Positions 27,496-36,934 of a stretch of 64,000 bases of DNA are shown piece after piece. Under the pieces are notes generated by a model. It did no database searches. It was given only the letters and a program-made list of their open reading frames with translations, and had not been told where the DNA came from. Location of the stretch: the NCBI GenBank assembly GCA_947174635.1, contig CAMWJS010000001.1, positions 62,001-126,000 on the forward strand, written 5' to 3'. The first letter of the stretch is position 1, and the number at the start of each line of letters is the position of its first letter. The translations under genes were made by a program, and so were the position numbers. This DNA comes from an uncultured Muribaculaceae bacterium (GTDB taxonomy: Bacteria; Bacteroidota; Bacteroidia; Bacteroidales; Muribaculaceae).

Positions 27496-28383
27496 ATGAA
27501 AGGAATAGTATTAGCGGGAGGTTCAGGAACAAGACTTTATCCGATTACAAAGGGTGTGTCGAAACAGCTGATACCCGTATATGACAAGCCGATGATATAT
27601 TATCCGGTGTCGGTGCTTATGCTGGCCGGAATAAAAGAAATACTTATAATCTCGACGCCTGACGATTTGCCTATGTTCCGCCGTCTGCTCGGAACGGGCG
27701 AGGACCTCGGTGTCAAATTCTCGTATGCAGTGCAGCCCAAGCCCGAAGGCCTGGCTCAGGCGTTTATCATCGGACGCGAGTTTATCGGCGACGACAGCGT
27801 ATGCCTTGTGCTCGGCGACAATATCTTCTACGGCCAAGGGTTTACCGGCCTGCTGCGCGACGCCCTTGCGATAGCTGAGGGTAAGAATGAAGCCACGGTG
27901 TTCGCCTATCAGGTAAAAGACCCCAACCGTTACGGGGTTGTCACGCTCGACGAAACCGGACATGCCACTTCGATAGAGGAGAAGCCGCTTAAGCCCAAGA
28001 GCAATCTGGCAGTTGTGGGCTTGTACTTCTATCCCAACGATGTGGTGGATATCGCTGCGAATGTGAAGCCGTCGGCACGCGGGGAGCTTGAGATAACATC
28101 GGTCAATGATGCCTATCTGCAGGCCGGGCGTCTGAACGTGAAGTGTTTCGGTCGCGGATTCGCCTGGCTTGATACCGGCACAATCGACTCTCTGATGGAG
28201 GCTTCGGGATTTATCGAGGCGATACAGAAGCGGCAGGGATTTTATGTGGCATCGCTTGAGGAAATTGCATTCCGCCGCGGGTTTATCAATGCAGACAAAC
28301 TCCGGGAGATAGCCGCACCTATGGCCAAGAATGACTATGGCGCATATCTTATAGCACTTGCCGACAAAGGCATAGAAGAATAA
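27496..28383 (+). CDS. rfbA: Glucose-1-phosphate thymidylyltransferase
   Basis: A 295-residue nucleotidyltransferase with the signature [18 protein letters not shown] followed by [11 protein letters not shown] and the conserved [13 protein letters not shown]. It makes dTDP-glucose from glucose-1-phosphate and dTTP, the substrate of RfbB just upstream. The ATG at 27496 is preferred over a TTG two codons earlier. Length and motifs are standard. Confidence 0.96.
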   Translation: MKGIVLAGGSGTRLYPITKGVSKQLIPVYDKPMIYYPVSVLMLAGIKEILIISTPDDLPMFRRLLGTGEDLGVKFSYAVQPKPEGLAQAFIIGREFIGDDSVCLVLGDNIFYGQGFTGLLRDALAIAEGKNEATVFAYQVKDPNRYGVVTLDETGHATSIEEKPLKPKSNLAVVGLYFYPNDVVDIAANVKPSARGELEITSVNDAYLQAGRLNVKCFGRGFAWLDTGTIDSLMEASGFIEAIQKRQGFYVASLEEIAFRRGFINADKLREIAAPMAKNDYGAYLIALADKGIEE

Positions 28384-28401
28384 AGCATACTGACTCCCGT
28401 C

Positions 28402-29310
28402 ATGGAACCGCTCAAATCACGTTATCGCACGATGCTGCTCATGAAACCGCAACTGCTGTCGCTCCCGAAAATCCTTGACCCGCGTGGCAATCTGACTTTC
28501 ATTCAGAATGGCTCGCAGGTGCCGTTTGACATACGGCGGTCATATTGGATTTACGATGTGCCGGGTGGCGAGGAGCGTCACGGCCATGCATTCCGTACAG
28601 CTTCGGAGCTTATCGTGGCACTTTCGGGCTCGTTTGATGTGGTCGTCGACAGTGGTGACGGTGAGCGGCGCATACAGCTCGGACGGTCGTTCTACGGACT
28701 TTTTGTTCCGCCGATGACGTGGAGGCGTATCGACAATTTTTCCACTAACTCGGTGGCTCTCGTATTGTCGTCGACCAATTATGACGAACGCGACTACGTG
28801 CGCGACAGGGATTTGTGGCTCGAAGAACTCAAAGCCGGCACCCGCTCTGTGGTCAAGCAGCCAAGCGCGTCGGTATGGGATTATGATTTCAGCCGTCGCA
28901 ACAGTCTTGACGACTGCCGTATAGTTGAACTGTCGCGTATCTGCCATCCTAACGGTTCGCTTACCGTGGTCGACAACGCCGACAACCTGTTCCCCGTGAA
29001 GCGGGTGTTTTATCTTTATGATGTGCCGGGCGATTCGGAGCGTGGAGGGCATTCGCATTTCAAGGCTCATGAGTTTATTGTCGCCGCTTCAGGATCGTTT
29101 GACGTGACACTGACCGACGGTGTCGATGTGCGCAAATTCTCGCTCAACCGACCCTACAAGGCATTGTACATACCCAACGGCATCTGGCGTTCGCTCGACA
29201 ATTTTTCATCGGGCTCGGTGAGCCTTGTGCTCACATCAGAGCTTTATTCGGAAGATGATTACTGCCGTTCGATGTCGCGATACAGGGAATTATACTGCAA
29301 ACCACAATGA
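28402..29310 (+). CDS. Tandem FdtA/QdtA-like dTDP-keto-sugar isomerase (two WxcM cupin domains)
   Basis: A 302-residue protein made of two homologous halves, each a WxcM-like cupin (about 14-145 and 165-298). Such enzymes move the keto group of dTDP-4-keto-6-deoxyhexose from C4 to C3. The second half keeps the His pair in ERGGHSHFKAHEF; the first reads ERHGHAFRTASE, with Phe in place of the second His, so one half may be inactive. Single-domain family members are about 135 residues. The real start may be the Met at 28432 or 28441. It overlaps the aminotransferase gene by ATGA. Confidence 0.85.
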   Translation: MEPLKSRYRTMLLMKPQLLSLPKILDPRGNLTFIQNGSQVPFDIRRSYWIYDVPGGEERHGHAFRTASELIVALSGSFDVVVDSGDGERRIQLGRSFYGLFVPPMTWRRIDNFSTNSVALVLSSTNYDERDYVRDRDLWLEELKAGTRSVVKQPSASVWDYDFSRRNSLDDCRIVELSRICHPNGSLTVVDNADNLFPVKRVFYLYDVPGDSERGGHSHFKAHEFIVAASGSFDVTLTDGVDVRKFSLNRPYKALYIPNGIWRSLDNFSSGSVSLVLTSELYSEDDYCRSMSRYRELYCKPQ

Positions 29311-30452
29311 AAGTTCCACTGAAATATACATTTCTTGACCTCGGCAAAATCAATGCCCCGTATATGGCAGAAATAGAAGAAGCCGTGGTGCGGGTCATTG
29401 AGTCGGGACGGTATGTAGGCGGAGAGGAATGCGCACGGCTGGAGGAGGGGCTCAAAGAGCTTACCGGCGCCCCGTATGCAATCGGTGTCAGCAACGGCCT
29501 CGATGCGCTCAGGCTGATACTCAGGGCATGGGTAGAGAGGGGAGACCTGACGGCCGGAGACGAGGTGATTGTGGCGGCAAATACATATATAGCTTCAGTG
29601 CTGGCAATAATCGATGCCGGACTCAGACCGGTGCTTGTTCCGGCCGACATGGCGACTCTCAATCTCGACACTTCAAGGCTTGAGGAGGCGCTGACGCCAC
29701 GTACGCGAGCCATCATGCCTGTGCATCTTTATGGCCGTGTGTGCTGGGACGATAGGCTTAAAAGTTTTGCCGAGCGCCATAAACTGCTTGTCATAGAGGA
29801 TAATGCCCAGGCAATCGGCGCAAGAGCTCTGACCGCAGGATTGCACGGCACGCATGCAACAGGGAGTCTCGGCGATGCGGGAGCATTCTCGTTCTATCCG
29901 ACCAAAAATCTCGGTGCGATGGGCGATGCGGGAGCTGTGGTAACGCACGATGCCGACCTCGCCCGCAGGGTAAGGGCTTTGTCGAATTACGGCAGCGATT
30001 ACCGTTATCATAATATCTCTCTGGGGGCGAACTGCCGCCTTGACCCCATACAGGCAGCAGTGCTTAACGTCAAGCTTCCTTATCTGGAGCGAGAGAACAG
30101 CCACCGTCGCGAAATTGCCGGAATATATGAAGCTCATATCAACAACACGCGGATTGTAAAACCGGCAATTGCGGGCAATGACATGGTATGGCACCAGTAT
30201 GTGGTGAGATGCGCCGGCCGCGATCGCCTGCAGAAGTATCTTGCAGAAGCCGGGGTAGCGACCGACATACATTATGCAGTGCCACCGCACCGTCAGCCTT
30301 GCATGCAGGGTGTGGACTACGGAACGGCAGGCAACGCGCTTGCGATAGCCGATGCTATAGGGGAGAGCGTGCTGTCGCTCCCTGTGTCGAACTGTACGTC
30401 AGAGGCTGACGCCCGTGCTATAGCCGATATAATCAATCAGTTCTTTTTGTAG
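29307..30452 (+). CDS. DegT/DnrJ/EryC1 sugar aminotransferase, FdtB-like
   Basis: A 381-residue PLP-dependent aminotransferase. The PLP lysine lies in FSFYPTKNLGAMGDAG (about residues 192-207) and the family segment VIEDNAQAIGA precedes it. Coupled to the tandem ketoisomerase, it would place an amino group on C3 to give dTDP-3-amino-3,6-dideoxyhexose (Fuc3N or Qui3N type). No acetyltransferase of the FdtC type follows directly, so N-acylation is either absent or encoded elsewhere. Confidence 0.92.
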   Translation: MKVPLKYTFLDLGKINAPYMAEIEEAVVRVIESGRYVGGEECARLEEGLKELTGAPYAIGVSNGLDALRLILRAWVERGDLTAGDEVIVAANTYIASVLAIIDAGLRPVLVPADMATLNLDTSRLEEALTPRTRAIMPVHLYGRVCWDDRLKSFAERHKLLVIEDNAQAIGARALTAGLHGTHATGSLGDAGAFSFYPTKNLGAMGDAGAVVTHDADLARRVRALSNYGSDYRYHNISLGANCRLDPIQAAVLNVKLPYLERENSHRREIAGIYEAHINNTRIVKPAIAGNDMVWHQYVVRCAGRDRLQKYLAEAGVATDIHYAVPPHRQPCMQGVDYGTAGNALAIADAIGESVLSLPVSNCTSEADARAIADIINQFFL

Positions 30453-30480
30453 CAAAGAGCAATGCTACGACTAAACTTTC

Positions 30481-30580
30481 CTCGGCTAAAAACCGCGGCT
30501 ACTATGCAAAGATGCTGATAAACAGTAGCGTAGTAGCCGTGGTTTTTAGCCGAGAGCTGTAAGGCCAGTTCTGCGACACC
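30481..30580. repeat. Palindromic element, family C, copy 1
   Basis: A 24-bp stem (30481-30504 with 30531-30554, one mismatch) carrying CTAAAAACCGCGGCTACTA, then a terminus-like GTTCTGCGACACC at 30568-30580. It lies between convergent fdtB-like and tpx genes and could terminate both. A related core is at 51302-51360. Confidence 0.8.
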
Positions 30581-30607
30581 TACATTCCGTTTGGTTGCTA
30601 TGTGCGA

Positions 30608-31114
30608 TTATTTGCCTTTGAGGACCGATACGGCAGCATCGTAGTCGGGCTCATCGGTTATCTCTTCCACGAGCTGGGAATAGATGACATTGCGGTCTTC
30701 GTCAAGGATGATGACAGCTCTGGCGAGCAGGCCGGCAAGTGGACCGTCGACGATTTCGAGTCCGTATTTCTCGCAGAACATAGGCGAACGGAATGCAGAT
30801 GCAGCGGTGACACCTTCGATGCCTTCGATTGTGCAGAAACGTTTGGATGCAAACGGGAGGTCCATCGACACACATAGCACCGACGTATTGTCGAGAGATG
30901 CGGCAAGTTCATTGAAACGTCGAACGGAAGCAGCGCATACCGGAGTGTCGAGCGACGGGAAGATGTTGAGTACTACGCGTTTGCCGCGATAGTCGGAGCA
31001 TCGCAATTCTTTCATATCCGGGTCAACGAGCGTGAAGCATGGCGCCTTCTCTCCGGCGCATGGCATGGAGCCATAGGTGTGACATGGTGTGCCTTTGAAA
31101 AAAACAGTTTCCAT
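30608..31114 (-). CDS. tpx: Thiol peroxidase (Tpx)
   Basis: A 168-residue atypical 2-Cys peroxiredoxin. The peroxidatic cysteine is Cys60 in FPSLDTPVCAASV and the resolving cysteine Cys94 in KRFCTIEG, matching the family spacing. It reduces H2O2 and alkyl peroxides using thioredoxin. It is the last gene of a likely three-gene minus-strand unit, 40 bases after the thioredoxin-fold protein. It ends against the family C palindrome. Confidence 0.95.
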   Translation of the reverse strand: METVFFKGTPCHTYGSMPCAGEKAPCFTLVDPDMKELRCSDYRGKRVVLNIFPSLDTPVCAASVRRFNELAASLDNTSVLCVSMDLPFASKRFCTIEGIEGVTAASAFRSPMFCEKYGLEIVDGPLAGLLARAVIILDEDRNVIYSQLVEEITDEPDYDAAVSVLKGK

Positions 31115-31154
31115 AATATTATATCTTTTATTCTGTCAATTATAGAGCGGAAGG

Positions 31155-32381
31155 TTACAATAACGCTACCTTCTGCATAACAATCTCGGTAAGATTTTTG
31201 TTGGCTCCGATATGTACGGATTTGATGATGCCGTCGGTGTTGACGAAAATAATGGCGGGGAAAGCTGTGATGCCGCAATCGCGTATCAAGGAATTTGCTC
31301 CGGCCAATATGGTCTCGCCCTCCTTCAGGCCGTATCCGAGAAGTCGTTCGATGGTGTCGATATGGCGCGATCTGACGGCCCAGATGATATCTGTTGCCGA
31401 CGGCATTGCTTCGATGGCATTGCGGATGGCGTCTACGCTGGATGACGCCGAGGCGACATCGGGGTCGATGACGGCTATGACAGTGGGGCGTGCGAATTTG
31501 TCCCCCCGGTTATAAGTGTAGCGCTCACCGGTCGGAGTCGGGATCGAGAACTGTGGCATTGCAGTGCCGGGCAGGTTTTCAAGCCTGAAATTTCCTTGGC
31601 GGAAGCGTTCGAAGATTTCTGGATATAGGCCAATCAAAGTCGTTTCCGAGAAGTCGCTGACCGGAGAGCCAAGCGGGAGACCGTAACTGACGGATACGGA
31701 TTGCTCGGATATCGCGCCGGGGTTGCTTTCAATATATATGCTGACAGGAGCACCCGACCGGGCGTCGAAAATGAATGACATAGAGCGTGCGGTGTAGCCT
31801 TTTACTGTCTCTTCGGCATCGATGCGGACCACATCTTTGCCTGCATACGATGCATCGGGATTGAAGGTGTAGGTAAAAGTTGAGTCGGAAGCGATGCGCC
31901 CGATTTCATCGGCGATGAATGCCGGAAGAAGGTTGGCGAAGCGAGCATTGCGCTGCACGCCTCCGCGTCCGGTGAGGAACGGAACGGAGTCGCTGTTGAA
32001 ATGGTATTCCTGCAGACGCTCGTCGGAGTATCTGAAATGGTTGCCGTCAGCATAGGAGTTGAAGCCTGATGATTTTCCCGAGGGAGTGGCTACTTCCCAT
32101 GATATCAGGTATTGGCATGGAGCAAGCGTGTCGGCCGGGGCGGCTGACTGAAGACTGATGTTGTAGACAATCTCTTTTTCAGCCTGCGGAAGAAGCACGC
32201 TGTAGTCGGCCGAGGCCACATACCGCTGCATTGCGCCCAGACGCTGCTGAAGTTCGCCAACGGTTGATATGCGTCCGGATGAGTCAAGCGTCTGATTGCC
32301 GCTTTCTTCAGAAAAGCTGTTGGCAGCCGAAACGTGAAAGGCTGCCACAGCAGAAACGATTAAAAGTAAATTCCCTCTCAT
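31155..32381 (-). CDS. Periplasmic protein with LolA-like and thioredoxin-like regions, unknown role
   Basis: A 408-residue protein with a signal peptide (about 1-19). Residues about 40-255 resemble a LolA/LppM-like lipid- or lipoprotein-binding beta fold (KEIVYNISLQS, FIFDARSGAPVSIYIESN). Residues about 290-408 look like a thioredoxin/peroxiredoxin fold (FARPTVIAVIDPDVAS, then CGITAFPAIIFVNTDGIIKS, with the cis-Pro after TAF) but lack a CxxC pair. It lies between a histidine phosphatase and tpx with 37-40 base gaps. The function is not known; the domain calls are from fold-like patterns only. Confidence 0.6.
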   Translation of the reverse strand: MRGNLLLIVSAVAAFHVSAANSFSEESGNQTLDSSGRISTVGELQQRLGAMQRYVASADYSVLLPQAEKEIVYNISLQSAAPADTLAPCQYLISWEVATPSGKSSGFNSYADGNHFRYSDERLQEYHFNSDSVPFLTGRGGVQRNARFANLLPAFIADEIGRIASDSTFTYTFNPDASYAGKDVVRIDAEETVKGYTARSMSFIFDARSGAPVSIYIESNPGAISEQSVSVSYGLPLGSPVSDFSETTLIGLYPEIFERFRQGNFRLENLPGTAMPQFSIPTPTGERYTYNRGDKFARPTVIAVIDPDVASASSSVDAIRNAIEAMPSATDIIWAVRSRHIDTIERLLGYGLKEGETILAGANSLIRDCGITAFPAIIFVNTDGIIKSVHIGANKNLTEIVMQKVALL

Positions 32382-32418
32382 GTCAATATAACGCCGGGGA
32401 GGTGAAAAAGTTCTGTTG

Positions 32419-33684
32419 TCAGGGTTGTTCGTAGAGAGGCAGGCAGCGTACCATGTAGTCGCGGGCCTCGCTCCAGGGGATATAGATGCGTTCGTCGTTG
32501 GGCATCAGCGGTATAGGGTGCTCATTGAGGTCGAAGCGCACGTAGTATCGTCCGCGCTGCGATTTGAACAGCACCATCTGCAGGTTGGCCGCCATAGGCA
32601 CGATGGCGAAGTTCTTGAAATGCTGTCCCACGGTGTCGTAGTAGTTGGTCAGATAGTAGGCACCGCGCAGTCTGAGCAGGGAGAAGAGCGGCAGCAGAGT
32701 CTCGGCATGGCCGAAACGCAGACGCACTGTCGCGTCGGAATTTCCGGCGACAGCCTCGTCGGTGGTGCGTATGAGGTCGAGGACAAGAGGTGACGCTATG
32801 TCGGCAGGTACGGATGATAGAACGGAAGCCGTGCGCTGCAGATACTGGCGGAGGTTGTAAACGCTCCACATTGCGTTGATTTCGTCAATGGAAAGAAATT
32901 CGCTGAGGTCGACATCGATGCTCATGGCCGAGAGTCCGCCGAGAAAATGATATTCGTCGATGGCGAGGCTGCGTGTCTCGGATAGAGTGAGCGGATAGTC
33001 CTTTCCGAGCACGCGTCGCAACGGTGCAGCTGTGATGCGTGTGTCGGCGTAGTCGCTCCACGGCGTTTCCCACACCTTTGAGCGCATGAAGTCGAGATAA
33101 TCCTTGTTGAGGTCGAAGGGGCGCATCAGCTGCGAGTTCTGGCGTCCGGCCGATGTGATGATTTCGACTTTGTTGTTAAGTCGGTCGAGCTGGTGGGTGA
33201 ATGAGTACATCGACATGACGCAGCGCGGCGAATAGGATGAAATGGCAGAGACGTTGCCGTTGATGAACAGTTCGGGATAGTTGATGAACATGCGCGAGGC
33301 TATGCCGCGCTGTTCGGCCATGCCGAGGGAGTCGAGCGCGCCCCAGTAGTTGTGCGCCCGCTGTGCCACGTAGTCGGTCAGTCCGAGCAACCGCTTGCCG
33401 GCAGGGGTGATTGTGCCGAGGGAGTCGGCTCGTTCAAGGGCACGGCGCAGTGCGTAGGTGGAGTTGGGGGTCGACGGGAATCGGGCGCCGTGGCGTCCGA
33501 CATGGTTGATGAATACGGCGGTCAGCGAGTCGGGAGTCTCGATGGCTTCGGTGGGAGCCGGATAGGGGAGCCACGAGCCTTTGCACTGTTCGAAGGAATA
33601 ATCGGTGGCGGTCGGGTCGGCGCCTTTTGCCGAATATGCTGATAATGCTATAAATAATGTTAGAAAACTAAAAAACCTTGGCAT
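32419..33684 (-). CDS. Secreted histidine acid phosphatase, MINPP/phytase-like
   Basis: A 421-residue protein with a signal peptide (about 1-21) and the histidine-phosphatase motif NHVGRHGARFP (about 55-65), where the His is the phospho-acceptor. The second motif is RFGHAETLLPL near residue 325; HAE is typical of multiple inositol polyphosphate phosphatases. Such Bacteroidetes enzymes degrade phytate. A paralogue is at 62335-63636 with HDG instead. It heads a minus-strand unit with the thioredoxin-fold protein and tpx. Confidence 0.85.
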   Translation of the reverse strand: MPRFFSFLTLFIALSAYSAKGADPTATDYSFEQCKGSWLPYPAPTEAIETPDSLTAVFINHVGRHGARFPSTPNSTYALRRALERADSLGTITPAGKRLLGLTDYVAQRAHNYWGALDSLGMAEQRGIASRMFINYPELFINGNVSAISSYSPRCVMSMYSFTHQLDRLNNKVEIITSAGRQNSQLMRPFDLNKDYLDFMRSKVWETPWSDYADTRITAAPLRRVLGKDYPLTLSETRSLAIDEYHFLGGLSAMSIDVDLSEFLSIDEINAMWSVYNLRQYLQRTASVLSSVPADIASPLVLDLIRTTDEAVAGNSDATVRLRFGHAETLLPLFSLLRLRGAYYLTNYYDTVGQHFKNFAIVPMAANLQMVLFKSQRGRYYVRFDLNEHPIPLMPNDERIYIPWSEARDYMVRCLPLYEQP

Positions 33685-33726
33685 AATAGTTGAACTTTTT
33701 GTATTTTCGTGTAAAATTAATACTTG

Positions 33727-33999
33727 ATGACATCATTACCAAATATACAACAATTAATTGACGAAAATCGTTTTGCCGAAGCCACTTCGCAAATCAATCT
33801 GTATCTGCATGAAAACTCAGGCGATGACGAGGCTTACTTTGTAAGAGGCAAGCTGTCGTGGCGCATGCAGAATTATGCTTCGGCGGTGACCGACTTCGAG
33901 ACGGCAGTGTCAATCAATCCCGACAGCGGAGCCCGGCATGCTCTCGAACTTGCGCGCGATGTGTTTGATTATTACAATCCCGACCTGCTCAATCCGTGA
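33727..33999 (+). CDS. Small TPR protein
   Basis: A 90-residue protein consisting almost entirely of TPR-like helices (AEATSQINLYLHENSGDDEA and YASAVTDFETAVSINPDSG segments). No signal peptide. It starts at the ATG at 33727, divergent from the phosphatase. TATTTTCG at 33702 with TTGG 21 bases before is a weak promoter candidate. Such proteins mediate protein contacts; the partner is unknown, and tatA follows 81 bases later with its own promoter. Confidence 0.7.
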   Translation: MTSLPNIQQLIDENRFAEATSQINLYLHENSGDDEAYFVRGKLSWRMQNYASAVTDFETAVSINPDSGARHALELARDVFDYYNPDLLNP

Positions 34000-34017
34000 T
34001 AATGCCGAATTTCGGTA

Positions 34018-34048
34018 ATTGCCGGATTGTGAAAATTTAGTATTTTTG
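34018..34048 (+). promoter_or_regulatory. Promoter of tatA
   Basis: ATTG (34018-34021), a 19-base spacer and TATTTTTG (34041-34048). The start codon is 32 bases downstream. Confidence 0.65.
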
Positions 34049-34080
34049 CGAAATAGTTAATTTATTTATACGATACACTG

Positions 34081-34287
34081 ATGATTACAGCTTTTCTTGG
34101 CAACCTGCGCGGTTGGGAATGGATAATAATACTTGTGGTGATACTGTTGCTTTTCGGCGGGAAAAAAATACCGGAACTCATGCGTTCGATGGGCAAGGGC
34201 ATCAAGAGCTTCAAGGCGGGGCTCAATGATGTGGCCGACGAGATTGATGACAATCAGTCAAAAGGCGCTTCGAAGAACGATAAGTAA
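34081..34287 (+). CDS. tatA: Twin-arginine translocase subunit TatA
   Basis: A 68-residue protein with a single N-terminal membrane helix (about 11-24, WEWIIILVVILLLF), the conserved FGGKKIPELMRSMG hinge and amphipathic helix, and a polar acidic tail. TatA forms the folded-protein pore of the Tat pathway in the inner membrane. tatC follows; there is no separate tatB, as is normal in this phylum. Confidence 0.95.
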   Translation: MITAFLGNLRGWEWIIILVVILLLFGGKKIPELMRSMGKGIKSFKAGLNDVADEIDDNQSKGASKNDK

Positions 34288-34414
34288 TAACTGAGCACCC
34301 CGGGCTGTGACGCCGGCGCTATATCGCGGGCAGGAACTGGAGTCGTTTCATGACTCAGGAGCTTGTGGTGCTGTTCATGAATTAACGTCTGTGGCGGCTG
34401 ACAATAGCAATTCG

Positions 34415-35185
34415 ATGCCTTTCTGGGCGCATTTTGATGCGCTTCGGGGAGTGCTGTTTCGTATCGGGGCACTGATAGTGGTGCTGTCGGTAGCGTTTTT
34501 TGTGTTTATGCCGCAGATATTCGATGCCGTCATATTGGCGCCGTGCCATGGCGATTTCCCGCTCTACAGGCTGTTTGACGCGATAGCGGGGACGGCAGAA
34601 GAGCCATTCGAGATGTCGCTGATAAATACCCGGCTGGCCTCCCAGTTGTCGATACATCTGTCGACATCGTTCGAGCTGGCGCTTGTCGTAGGTTTTCCGG
34701 TGGTGATATATATGCTGTGGGGATTCGTGCGCCCCGGACTGTATCCGCGGGAACGGGAGCATGCCGTAAGAGCCTTTGTGGCGGGCAATGTGATGTTCTA
34801 TCTCGGTGTCGCAGTCGGTTATTTTCTTATATTTCCGCTGACACTGAGATTTCTGGCGACATACCAGCTGAGCGATATCATTCCGAACACCATCACGATA
34901 GACTCCTATATGGATAATTTTACAGTTATTATCCTTGTGATGGGTGTGGTGTTCGAGCTGCCGCTGCTCGGTTGGCTCCTTGGCAGGATGGGGTTGATTA
35001 CGCGCGATTTCTTCGGCAAGTACCGCCGGCATGCGATTGTGGCTTTGCTTGTGCTCGCTGCCCTTATCACGCCAACTGGCGACCCGTTCACGCTCTTTGT
35101 GGTGTTTGTGCCGCTTTATATGCTTTATGAGGCTACGGCGATGACGGTGAGGCCGCGGTCGTCAGACGAGCATGACGGTCAGTAG
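34415..35185 (+). CDS. tatC: Twin-arginine translocase subunit TatC
   Basis: A 256-residue protein with six membrane helices. The start MPFWAHFDALRGVLFR corresponds to the conserved SFWDHLEELR N-terminus of TatC, so I chose the ATG at 34415; a GTG at 34391 or 34307 would add non-conserved residues. The family segments FELALVVGFPVVIYMLWGF and ALITPTGDPFT are present. TatC receives the twin-arginine signal. Its 3' end overlaps the convergent AspT-type gene by 24 bases. Confidence 0.93.
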   Translation: MPFWAHFDALRGVLFRIGALIVVLSVAFFVFMPQIFDAVILAPCHGDFPLYRLFDAIAGTAEEPFEMSLINTRLASQLSIHLSTSFELALVVGFPVVIYMLWGFVRPGLYPREREHAVRAFVAGNVMFYLGVAVGYFLIFPLTLRFLATYQLSDIIPNTITIDSYMDNFTVIILVMGVVFELPLLGWLLGRMGLITRDFFGKYRRHAIVALLVLAALITPTGDPFTLFVVFVPLYMLYEATAMTVRPRSSDEHDGQ

Positions 35186-36865
35186 TCCCCAAATCACAAG
35201 AAGAATATTGCTTACGGCGTAAGTGACGGCATAGCCGATGGCCGGCAGAGTGCTGCCCAAGGCGTTCTGCACGGCGCCGAGCGATGCGGTGCATGTGCGG
35301 GTGCCGGCGCAACAGCCAAGTGTGATGGCCGGATTGAATTTGAAGACCTTGCGCCCGAGCCATATCCCAACCAGAAGCGGAATGGTGGTGCCTACAGCTC
35401 CGGCCACAAGCAGCATCGGTCCCACTGACTTTATTCCTGCAATGAATGTCGGAGCGGCTTCGATACCGATTACGGCGATAAATACGTTAAGGCCGAGATT
35501 GTTCATAATCCATAACGCGCCTGGCGATATGTGGCCGAATGTTGGCCGGAATGCGCGAAGCCATCCGAACACGAGTCCTGCCATCAATGCGCCGCCGCTT
35601 GTGCCGAGGCTTACGGGGACTCCGCCGATCCAGATACTCATTGCTCCGAGTATGCCGCCGATTGCTATAGCAAGCCCTACGAACATCAGGTCGCTCGTCA
35701 CGCTCGGACGGTCGATATGCCCTATGTGGGGGCCGGCAGCCTTGACACGCTGCGGCTGTCCGACTACAGTGATGCGGTCGCCGCGGCGGAATGCGGTGTC
35801 AAGGGTGATGTCGATGAACTCGCCGTTGCGTACGGCATCGCGTATGACCACGCCGCGCATATACTTGTTGCGCCGGATGGTTGTTATCGGTTTTCCGATA
35901 AATTCCTTTTTCGTCACTACTATGCCTACGCGGTCGAGATTATATGACAGCAGCGTCGGGTCATCGCTTTCTGTTCCTATAAAGCTGTCGATGCCGATGA
36001 TGGCTTCGCGCCGACCGCACACTACGATGTGGTCGCCTTTGGCAATGGTGGCGTCGAAACGCGGTGCGAAGATGTCATCGCCGTGACGGAGGCGGTCGAT
36101 GTATACTTCGCGCTGATGTTCGCGAAGGTATTGCTCGACCTGTTTTACAGTGCGTGGAGTGTCGAAAAAGGGGGAGTCGGCAGTGTAGACACGGTATGCC
36201 ACGGCGCGGAGCGCCACGATGCATGCGGGGTCTTTTGCGGAATTGCCGGTATTGTTGAGCATGTGTTCAAGCTGCGCGGTCTGTTGCTTCACTTTGGCCA
36301 GGCCCCCGAGCAGGCGCGGGCCGATATTGCCGAGCATGATGACCGTGCCGAGTGTGCCGAATATGTATGTGACAGCGTAGCAGACGGGAATGATGTTGAG
36401 TTGCTCGTTTTTGACATCGTCCGGCAGGTCGAGCCGCGATATGACCTCGCTCCCTACGCCAAGAAGAGCCGAGCATGTCTGTGAGCCGGAGAACAATCCC
36501 ACGCTCTCCCCCTTGGAATATCCCATTATATTTGCAATCAGCAATGTGGTGCCGAAACATGTGCAGCTCATCAGCACGGCGAACAATGCCTGCCGGGCGC
36601 CCTGCCCGCGCAGCGATTTGAAGAAATCGGGCCCCACGCTATAGCCGATTGAGAACAGGAACAGCATGAAGAAGAACATTTTTATAGGACCTGACATCGG
36701 GATATCGAGCTGTCCGACCGCGACTCCTACGAGCAATACGGCTGTCACGCTCCCGATGGAGAAGTTGCCTATGCGTATTTTGCCGATTAGAAATCCTGCT
36801 CCGACGGTCAGAAACAGTGCGATTGTCGGATAATCCCTCAATATTCCAACTATTGTATCAATCAT
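35162..36865 (-). CDS. AspT/YidE-family transporter with two RCK_C domains
   Basis: A 567-residue protein: an N-terminal membrane half (about five helices), two cytoplasmic TrkA_C/RCK_C domains (about 210-395; AKGDHIVVCGRREAII and FRRGDRITVVGQPQ), and a C-terminal membrane half with LGTSGGALMAGLVFGW and LGCCAGTRTCTASLGAVQNA. This is the aspartate:alanine exchanger family layout. The substrate is uncertain; in Bacteroidetes relatives it may be a dicarboxylate or amino acid. It converges on tatC with overlapping ends. Confidence 0.85.
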   Translation of the reverse strand: MIDTIVGILRDYPTIALFLTVGAGFLIGKIRIGNFSIGSVTAVLLVGVAVGQLDIPMSGPIKMFFFMLFLFSIGYSVGPDFFKSLRGQGARQALFAVLMSCTCFGTTLLIANIMGYSKGESVGLFSGSQTCSALLGVGSEVISRLDLPDDVKNEQLNIIPVCYAVTYIFGTLGTVIMLGNIGPRLLGGLAKVKQQTAQLEHMLNNTGNSAKDPACIVALRAVAYRVYTADSPFFDTPRTVKQVEQYLREHQREVYIDRLRHGDDIFAPRFDATIAKGDHIVVCGRREAIIGIDSFIGTESDDPTLLSYNLDRVGIVVTKKEFIGKPITTIRRNKYMRGVVIRDAVRNGEFIDITLDTAFRRGDRITVVGQPQRVKAAGPHIGHIDRPSVTSDLMFVGLAIAIGGILGAMSIWIGGVPVSLGTSGGALMAGLVFGWLRAFRPTFGHISPGALWIMNNLGLNVFIAVIGIEAAPTFIAGIKSVGPMLLVAGAVGTTIPLLVGIWLGRKVFKFNPAITLGCCAGTRTCTASLGAVQNALGSTLPAIGYAVTYAVSNILLVIWGLLTVMLV

Positions 36866-36934
36866 AGTCCTGTCAAGTTATATATTGAAAATATAACGCT
36901 GACAAAGACAAAATTGATTTGGCGCGGTTGAAGG

